A DNA stretch of 64,000 bases, taken from positions 8,028,698 through 8,092,697 of the forward strand of contig JARUPZ010000019.1 of NCBI GenBank assembly GCA_031213475.1, written 5' to 3'. The translations under genes were made by a program, and so were the position numbers. Below, one piece after another: positions 22,301-31,300 of this stretch. Each line of letters begins with the position of its first letter. The first letter of the stretch is position 1. The notes beneath the pieces were generated by a model, which saw only the letters and a program-made list of their open reading frames with translations, was not told the origin of the DNA and did no database searches. This stretch comes from Nereocystis luetkeana. Lineage: Eukaryota; Sar; Phaeophyceae; Laminariales; Laminariaceae.

Positions 22301-25300
22301 CCCTACCTTACCTCACCCTACCTTACCCTACCTCACCTTACCTTACCTTACCCTACCTTACCCTACCTTACCTTACCCTACCTTACCCTACCCCACCCTG
22401 CCTTACCCTACCTTACCCTACCTTACCCTACCTTACCCTGCCCTACCCGGTATGACGCCACCCTCGCAAGGTCTTCACCGGCCCACCCGAGAATATTCGC
22501 GACCACGTGATCGCCGCCGCTAAGCGGTTGATGGAGGGAGACTGGAAACGCTGCTCGGATCTCATCCTTGGGTACGTTCCGGGAGTTGTGGTGCGGCTGA
22601 GGCGGGGTCCGTGGGGGGGGAGGGGGGGGGGGGGAGGTTTGTGTGTGTGATTTGTGTTTGTTGTTAGTTTTTGTTGTTGTGAAGTAGTTGGGAGTTGGGT
22701 GCGAAACTGGAGTATGCTTTGGTGTTTCGTTGTACTTTTACGGTTGTAGATCTTTTTTTTTGTTGATGGTGCTTTTGTGTGTCCTACCGCTGCTGATCCT
22801 GCTGCTGTTGCTGCGAATTTGCCACACTCGTTCGTTATTGGGGCTGCTCTTTTTTTGTCATTCGCGTTTTTGTCTGTTTTTGTTTGGCGTACGTTCCCCG
22901 TGTTTTCCTATGCTGTCTGTACGAAGTCTTCCCCAAGTGATGCGTACGTCAAACCAGAAAATCCACAAACCTTGGTGTCGATCGTCTCGAGATTGTTGAG
23001 GATAACACACGTTGCCTTTCACGGGAGGCGAGGCAGGCAGACAGGGGTCACGCGCGCCTTCGAGCGATCATGGTCGCGTGTGTGTATGTTTTAGTATCGT
23101 GCGTATGCACGCATGGTATGCCCACACTTTGTGTTGCGCCGCTTGCCGTCTGCCGAGTCTTCCCGAATGATGCTTACGTCAAACCAACAAATCCACAAAA
23201 ACTCGGTGGCCATCGCCTCGGGCATGTTGAGGAAAACACACCTTACGTTTGGCGGGAGACGAGGCAGGCCGACAGGCAGGGGTCATGTAGCCCCCCCACG
23301 CGATATTGTGATCGCTCTTTGTTTCTGCGAAGTAAGTATTCTACCCCCTTGGCCTGGGATGTAAGACTGGTTGTATATGCGTAGCAGCTCACAAGCGTGT
23401 ATTATACTCACGGCCAGAGCGGTGTGTAGCAGAAGGGTGTTTTTGGGCGCGTCAAGGCGGTCTATTTCGGCCTTAATGTACTAGTTTTAGTGTAGGGAGC
23501 GGTCAGTCAAGGGATCGAATCGCGGCCTCGTGTTGGCAGCATCTTTTCGGTGTCGAGTCTTCCCGAGTGATGCTCACGTCAAACCAACAAATCCACAAAA
23601 CCCGGTGGCGATTGCCTCGGGTATCTTGAGGACAATGCACCTTACGTTAGACGGGAGACGACAGGCGGAGCGGGCGCCTTACGACCCGGAAGTATCGTAC
23701 TAGTAGTTACCCAAAATTTTCCGTGGGGCACGTGTTTTTGGTTTGTCCGCGTCCTTGAAGTTTGTTTTTTATTTTCATGGTGATCGTTATTTTGGTGTTG
23801 ATTTTCATGCGTTGACTTTTGCGTTTTTTTTTTTTCTTCAGTTTGCGGTTTGTATTGATTTTTGACACGAGATTGTCGAGGGAGCTGTCGCGCTCAGAGG
23901 CGGGGGTATCCTTCTGCCATGCTTTTTTTTTGTGAGACGTGTACCAGGTATGTGATTAATGTCCGGCTGTTTTTGTGATACACCGTGTACGGCAAAACGC
24001 CCAATATGCAACATGAAACCCCAAAACCGCAAAAGAGTATCCACGCACGGAATTCGAAAAGGCAATAGGATGATACGGCGCTTCTATGTAATCACACGAA
24101 AAAACGGCAGTAGGCGGCCAACTTCAACAGGAACCCATTGGTCGACAAATCAATACACGCGGCATTGAGCTTCTTCTCGCCATCTGCGCTACGATGGGCC
24201 TGCCCGCCCGGCGCCATGTTTATCGAGCTCGTTCAATGCAGTGCATGCAGCATTTAGTGCTTTGCTCCTCGCCCCCCTGCGCCAGCCACCACCCGAACGG
24301 TGTCAGCCCCTTTGCTTTTTTTTTGGGCGCCAAGTTCCAGTGAGTTTACTTGGCACTCGAGTGGGGTCGTTTTTGCAGCAATGATTTCGATGACGAGCAG
24401 TGAGTGGTACAACTTCATTCTCTGTTTTTTTCTCACCCTGTTTTTTTTCAGCGGGCCTGTTGTGTAAGTATTTTCGGTGCGCCCCCTCGTGGCGAGCGAT
24501 GGAGGAGTGTGTTTCGTTCCTGTTTCGACGCCTTCGCTCGTGGCCGAACCGATGGTTGGATTACTCCGCCTCGAACCGGGGCCTCCCCCCACCCGCTAAC
24601 TCACTCCCCTACCTACCCACCCACGCCGCCGCCGCTTCTTCTTACGCATGACTAGGCTGGACGTTTGGAACCTTATTCCCGGGCAGGGCAGCGCGGAGCT
24701 GGTCAAGGCTCTCGTGAAGGAGAAGATTCAGGTGCGCGTTACCGCTTGCGTCCACGTCTCCGTCGTGCGGTTGTGCCGATGCCCCGGTCCTACCCCCTTC
24801 CCTTCCCCTTACCGGGCCTCTCGTGCCACCTCCGGTGTTGGCCTTGATTCCTTTCACCGCTTTCACGTCTGTAAAAACGTTGTCCCAACACCATGTCCAG
24901 GTGGTTTCTACACGTCTTATGTTTTTCATGTGGAAGCGTTCTTTCGACCGGTAGAGTTTACGTGTGTTGAGCAGCCTTGAACACATGCTGAGGTAAGAGC
25001 TGAACTATTGTTTTTTTTTTTTGTTTCTCGCTCTAGGAGCTCTCCACTAACGGTAAGTCGAAGTTAAAACTCTTCTCAGTACATGGTGAAAGTGCAATGG
25101 TTAAGGAGCAATACCGTGGCATAGGTGTCCAAACAGTAAATACTGTATCGCAAAAAAAAAGATTAGAGAAACGTTCCGACGTTTTTTTTGGCGTAAGGAG
25201 CCTCGTCGTCCAGAAATAATTTTCGCCAAAAAGTGCGACCCCTTTTATATTGAACGCGTCATGCAGGCTGCTCATTTTTCCATGTGCACGTATTGCTACT

Positions 25301-28300
25301 TGATCGTTGTGTTCGTTGTGTTTGTGCCAGTGTTGTTCTTGGTGGTGGTGGTGTTGTTTGCATGTGGAACCGTCATCTCAACCCGAGAGTGCTTGTGCTG
25401 TCGTAAAATCCATCCAGGTTGCTCGTGTTCTATGTATTCGAGGTGTGTTGTCTTCCGTGTGGAGCCGTCTTTTCGACTCGAGACTGCATCTGTTATCGTA
25501 CAGCATTCATCTAGGTTCCTTGTATCCATACGTGCCGCTCGTTATTCCTGACAGTTGAAAGACCATGTGGAATCTCTGTGCAGCGTATGGGTTGCTCCTA
25601 TTCCGTATTTGTTCACGTTGCGCTTTGTTGTCCCCTGCTTGTGGCACGAACGGCCAGGCGGAAGCGTTGAGGACGTACCTGTTCACGTACTCCCCGCATT
25701 ACGAGTCCCTCAGCCTCCTCACGCTGTGCGAGATGTTCGATATGCAGAAGAGCAAGGCGCACTCCATCATCAGCAAGATGATGCTTAACCAGGTCCGCTC
25801 TCGTTTTTAATGATGGTGTTGGTGGTGCTTAACCAGGTCCGCTCTCGTTATTAATGATGGTGTTGGTGGTGACGGTGGTGGTTTAGTTTGTGGCGGTGGC
25901 GGTGGCGATAGTGTTTATACAGTAGTTGTTTTTTTGGGTGTTGGTGTTGACTTTTCGCCTTTGCGGAATACTTTTGCGGGGTTTTCGTTTTCACCTTGCT
26001 GGTTGCCTTGGATGCCTACTATTTATAGTCGCCCATGGCCTACGTACGGTAGCTTTTGGTTGGTCGTTCGTTGTCTTCTGTCGATGTTGTGTCGATGGTT
26101 TTGTGGCTCTCGACGTTTTTTTGTTTGCTGTGTCTGTTTTGTGTGCTCGTGCCTTGTGTTTCGGTTAGTTTGTGCGCTATGTCGGTCAGTCGATCGATTG
26201 GTTGGTCGGTGTGTTTGTGTTGTTCCGCCTACTATTTTGTTTGCTCGTTGGTTCGTTTGTTTGTTTGTTTGCGTGTTTTGCTCGGTTCTTTCTCCTTTGT
26301 TTGGTTGTTGCTTCGTTGGTGTGTTTCTTCCTTGCTTGTTCAAATGTTTTTTTTTTTCACGAGTATTCGTTCGTGGTTGTTTCGCTTGGTCAGTTGGCGT
26401 GAACAGGCAGCGCCTCGAGGAGGCTTACACCCGCGACACCGTTAAGGCCTCCCCGATAGTTGGCAGCCTTGGCCTGTATTTTGTTCGCATGACCAAAAAC
26501 GCGGGTCCGACGCTCCGACCCTATTCGTCGCCGGCCTCTCCGTCCCTAGCGGAGGGGGGGGCAGTATGTACTCAGTGTTTCAACGGGTCCCTTTCTCGTG
26601 TTTCTTCGGCCTTGCGCGTGGTTCCTCCCTCTCTCGTATTTCTTCGGCCTCGCGTGTGGTTCCAGGAGCTGTACGGAAGCTGGGATCAGCCGACGGAGAC
26701 GGTGGTGCTGAGGAAGGAGGACCCCAACACTCTCCAGCTGCTGGCGCTCAAGTTCGCAGACAGGGTGACCAGGCCATGCTTGAGCTCTGCGTGCGGCAGT
26801 CTAGTTGTTGTTGCGATCGTTGTCCTGCCGTTTTTGTTTTTTTTTCTTGTTCGGTATCTGTCCGCCCCCCCCCGAAATGTCTACTGGTACACCTGGTATG
26901 TATTATTTGATGAAGCGGGCATCTGATCGATCCGGTGTATGCTGCTGCCTGTTGAGACCCACCTACCCCCCACCATGATGCAGCTGCGTTCCAGGTTCGG
27001 GCGTTTTTTGTTCGTTTTTTGTTCGTTTTTGTTTTTCACCACTGCTAAACCTGTCCCCTTCACTCAATTTCAAGTAAGTTTGTCCCCGAAAATGCAGGTG
27101 CAGTTCTGTAGACGGGTCATATTTTTGCCGCCAAGTTTGTGATTCGGGCAGGATTTATCGACTACCGTGCGTTCTGATTTAGGTTCCGTTAGCCAACTAA
27201 CTTCAAGTCGGCAATGAAGGAAGGCTCATAACCTCGAGGGTCATGACCTGAAGGAATAATGCATGTGTCGAGGTGTGAAGTGACTGCACATCACAATAGA
27301 TATGGATGTCAACGTCCATATGCTGACAGGCAAGTCGGCTGCCGGAGCCAACTGATGGTCAGCTGACTTGCCGACTTGAAGCCAGGCGAAGCGAGCCAAA
27401 TCAGCCCTTCCCTCCTCCCAATGAAAAATGTACCCCGCGTTCAACAATCCTTCTTATGTACACGTACTGGTATGGAAACGCAAGACATCACATAGTCGGC
27501 ACCTTCGGGAGACGACTATTAACAACTATCTGTCCAACTGAATACTATTTATAGTTGGTGACTTGAAGTCGTGCCGACTCGAAGCCCGACGTGTAATTTG
27601 CCGCCCCCGTGATCGTTTACGCCAGAAACTTGCTCCGATTTTTTTTTTTTTTTCCTGTTTGGACGCTTTTCCTTTTCTGTTAATAGTAGTTTTAGTTGTC
27701 AATAGCACTGCAGTCCCGTTTTAGGGACAAAGTACTTGTTATTTGAGTGGTTTGCCCCCCAGACGGGACTCTGACTGCAGTTTGCCATGGAGGGTTTGAG
27801 ATCACTCCATCAGCGAGGAGGGAAACTACTACTATTACGGGGGGCCATAGTTAACAGGACCAAATATTGTTAGTAAAAATGGTTAAACATATAGGGTTTT
27901 ATGTATACCATAGGTCCTGTTAACTATGGCCCCCCGTAATACTTGTTTGTCGCTGCCGTGTGTGCGTGGTAGGCCTTCGTTGCACTTCGGATTTTTTCTC
28001 GAGAGAGAGAGAGCCGCCACAGCCGAAACGAGGCATGATCATTGTTACGGAGGGCCATAGTAAATAGGACCTCCGGTACACGAAAAGCCCCTATATATTT
28101 ACCTCTTTTTGCTAAACAATATTTGTCCCTACTTACTTTATTTGTCCCTACTTACTATGGCCCCCCGTAACAGTATGATATTATGTTCCTGATCATGTAT
28201 GACTCTATGACCAACTCCTAAGGTGTCAATTTTCGCGACCCCACTTATTTATTCTCTTTTTGCATATATATACCTGGTAGTATGTAAATATCGTACCATT

Positions 28301-31300
28301 TTCTGGACGGAAGACCGAGCATGTTTGCTCGTTTTTTTTGCTGTATGCATGGCGTTTGTGTATCCCTGCAATAGTACCGTGGGTTTTCTAGTGTGCGGAG
28401 GGGTTGCGTATCGCTATCGGAACGGCCGGCCACTGTGATGGCAAAATGATATAATGAGCCTGAACACATAATGTGGCCAACATTAGCTGAGTGACCGGCC
28501 AGCCCTCCCCCACTGCCATAGCATAGTAAAAATAGGGAAATATACAGGTTTTAGCGTGTACCACAGGTCCTATTTACTATGGTCCCCCGTAATAGTAAGT
28601 GAAAGTATAACGTAATCAAATCGGCCGGCCACTGTGGTGGCAAAATGATATAATGAGCCTGAAAACACCGTGTGGCCAACTCTAGCTGAGTGACCGGCCA
28701 GCCCCCCCCCCCCCCCCCTCTTTTGTAAATGTGTCCTTGAAGGTCGATAGTGCACATGTAAGGCATCAAACCGGCCGGCCATTGTGATGGCAAAATGATA
28801 TAATGAGCCTGAACACATAATGTGGCCAACATTAGCTGAGTGGCCGGCCAGCCCCCCCCCACCCCCCCCCCGGTTTCAAGACGCCCTGAAGGCTCGACCT
28901 GGCGAATGCTGGTAGCGCTATCATCAGTTTCAGCGACTCGCTCTGTGTTTATTGGTATGAATGGTTATCTTGCACCTGGTGCTTTGTTGATCGTAAGTCG
29001 CAAGAGTACTACAGCCAACCACGTCGACGACGATCAAATTGACGCCATATTCCTCAACATGCCTATTGTATTACCTCTTCACGGTTAGTTTTTGGCGCCC
29101 CGGCTTTGCGGCGTTGTATACAGCCGTTCATAGTCTGACAGGAAGATGGGTCCCTTGTGGTCCGGCTCCTGGGGTTTGTGTGGATTCATCGACGGCCCCT
29201 CTCCTTACATCACGAAGGTTGTTTGTTTGTTGTTTTGCTCTGTGCGGAGGCGTTGCGTAGAGGGATCACAGGGGCCGGCCACTATGATGGCAAAATGATA
29301 TAATGAGCCTGAAAGCATAATGTGGACAACTCTAGCTGAGTGACCGGCCAGTTCCACTCCCCCCCCCCCCTCCCGCTCCTGTTTATTGACACCCTCGAAA
29401 GCATGGGCGTGGAAAGTGTTGTTGACGCTGTTTTTATAACATACCTGGTACACACATGTATATTGATCTTCGCAGCCCAGGGACTGGCATTCGATCTTCG
29501 CTTTTAGAGGAAGCGTTGCGTAAAATTTGATGCAAGGTGGCCGGCCACTATAATGGAAAACATATCCAATGAGCCTGAAAAACATCATGTGACCAGCTCT
29601 AGCTTAGTGCCCCCCCGCCCCCCTCCCTGTTTCAAGACATCCTCGCAAGTCGCAACGAGCTACCGGTATTGTTGTTGGCCCTCAGTATCATTGCTGTGTG
29701 CGATAGGTCGATTCTCTACGCCACCGTGATGCTCCTACTTGTTTGTTCATTGCACAGGCGCGCGCGGTATGCATTATTTGCTGTAGCGAGAGACAAACAG
29801 GCGAGAGAGCCAAAACAGAGAATGAAGCCATTCAAAGCATCAACTGGCCCTGAAATCTTACTGCTGTGAATCCAACATCTTACGGTTCGTACTTTGTCCT
29901 GTTGTGAGCCGTTGTTTATAACCCCTTTAGGAGTGCAGTCCCGTTTTAGGGACAAAACCACTCAAATTCCAAGTAATTTGCCCCTGAATCGGGACTGCGG
30001 TCCTAAAAGGGTCAAGGCGCGTATCCAACGCGCGAACTCGAGCCAATGTGTGCCCTTAGTGTCTTTTCCCTGCTACCCGTCGTTTTTTTCGAGTATGGTG
30101 TGCAGAGGCGTTACGTTAGCGCGCGATGGCACGGCCGACCAGCCACGATCATGGCAAGACGATGCAATGAGCCTGAATAAATCATGTGGCCAACTTTAGG
30201 CTGAGTCACCGGCCAGCCCCCAATCCCCTCCCCCCTTTTCCTGTTAAAACCCATTTTGTGCTGCGCTTTCCACAAACATGAACCTGACTCTTGTTTCAAG
30301 TGCTTGGTTCTCACAGCGGGAGTGCATCCCTTAAGGCCCAAAGCGGCTAAAGGCCCCCTACAAAAATCGCCGACCGGAAAAGTGTTGTGGGTGTATTATA
30401 TACCTGGTACGAATTTGCGGTTATGTTGGTCTTTCGGTCCTGCCTTCCCGTCACCGTGGTCCGCTCCTCGTCTTTTTTTTTTTTTTTTTTTTTTGTGCAT
30501 GGGGTTACGGTCTCTCCCCCCCCCCCCCCCCCCCTCTAGATCATTTGTGCGAGGTAAAGAATTGGGAATGATCGCATCACGTAGTGTTCAAGGTAAGGCA
30601 CCCAAGAGGCAGTTACATAGTACTCCCATTGCTGTCTCTGGAAATGCCTACACCGGAAATTATATCAACTTATTGAAGCTGTCGTCCATGTGCAAGTCCG
30701 CCTTAAAAACGGTTCTTAGTAGGATACAGCTCACCCTTCATGCGACTCGCCAGACACCTCACGGCGCTTCGCGCTTGGTGCAAGCAATGTCTGCCTGGTC
30801 GGTGAAAACCCGACGTGCTCCGTCCCGGCATTGTAGGGATGCGAGGGTCTATGGTCATACGACTACGGCCATGCATGAGATCGAGTACATCTCTCCTATC
30901 GAGTACACCCCCCCCCCTCCCCCTCCCAATTCCGCCGCACGCCTACATCATACCTCAATAGCCAGGCGGCAAACCGTGTTTTCCCCCTTGTTCCGTTTTG
31001 CACGGGCTCACGGTACCCCCCCTCCCCCCTCCCGCCCATCCCATCTCGCCCAAACCTCAAAACCCCTAGGCGGTAACCCTTGTGGAGAGCAACGAGCGTC
31101 TCATGGATGCCAGGACCGGCGCCTACGGCTTCCGAGACGACACCGGTCGCGGGGGAGGCCGGGGCGGCGGTGGGCGCGGCGGCGGCGGGCGCGACTACAA
31201 CAGTGGCGGCGGGCGCGGCGGCACCAGTGGCGGTGGTGGCCGCGGCAGCGGAGACTGGGGAGGGGGGCGAGGGTACAACCGGCCAGGCCAGACCGCGAAC

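Larger units (their letters stand above)
21049..22470 (+). other. eIF3c intron 11 (1.4 kb)
   Basis: GTGCTG...TCGCAAG. Contains a scarred family A MITE, T runs and, filling the 3' third, a pentanucleotide array. Confidence 0.8.
22572..24655 (+). other. eIF3c intron 12 (2.1 kb)
   Basis: GTACGT...GACTAG. Contains three family E copies and two T/G-rich stretches. Nothing coding was recognised. Confidence 0.8.
26765..31069 (+). other. eIF3c intron 15 (4.3 kb)
   Basis: GTGACC...CCCCTAG, the largest intron of the gene. It holds two family A MITEs and a truncated one, two family B hairpins (and a half copy near 27062-27118), all six family C copies, a full family K element, a T run (about 30474-30494) and a C run. 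Confidence 0.8.

Noticed and set aside
22212..22523. [18 protein letters not shown] frame
   Set aside because: Translation of the CCCTA/CCTTA array; the real coding part here is eIF3c exon 12 in its own frame.
28424..30218. CRISPR-like regular repeats
   Set aside because: Eukaryotic intron, units of 80 bp or more with irregular spacing and inverted ends; this is a local repeat family.
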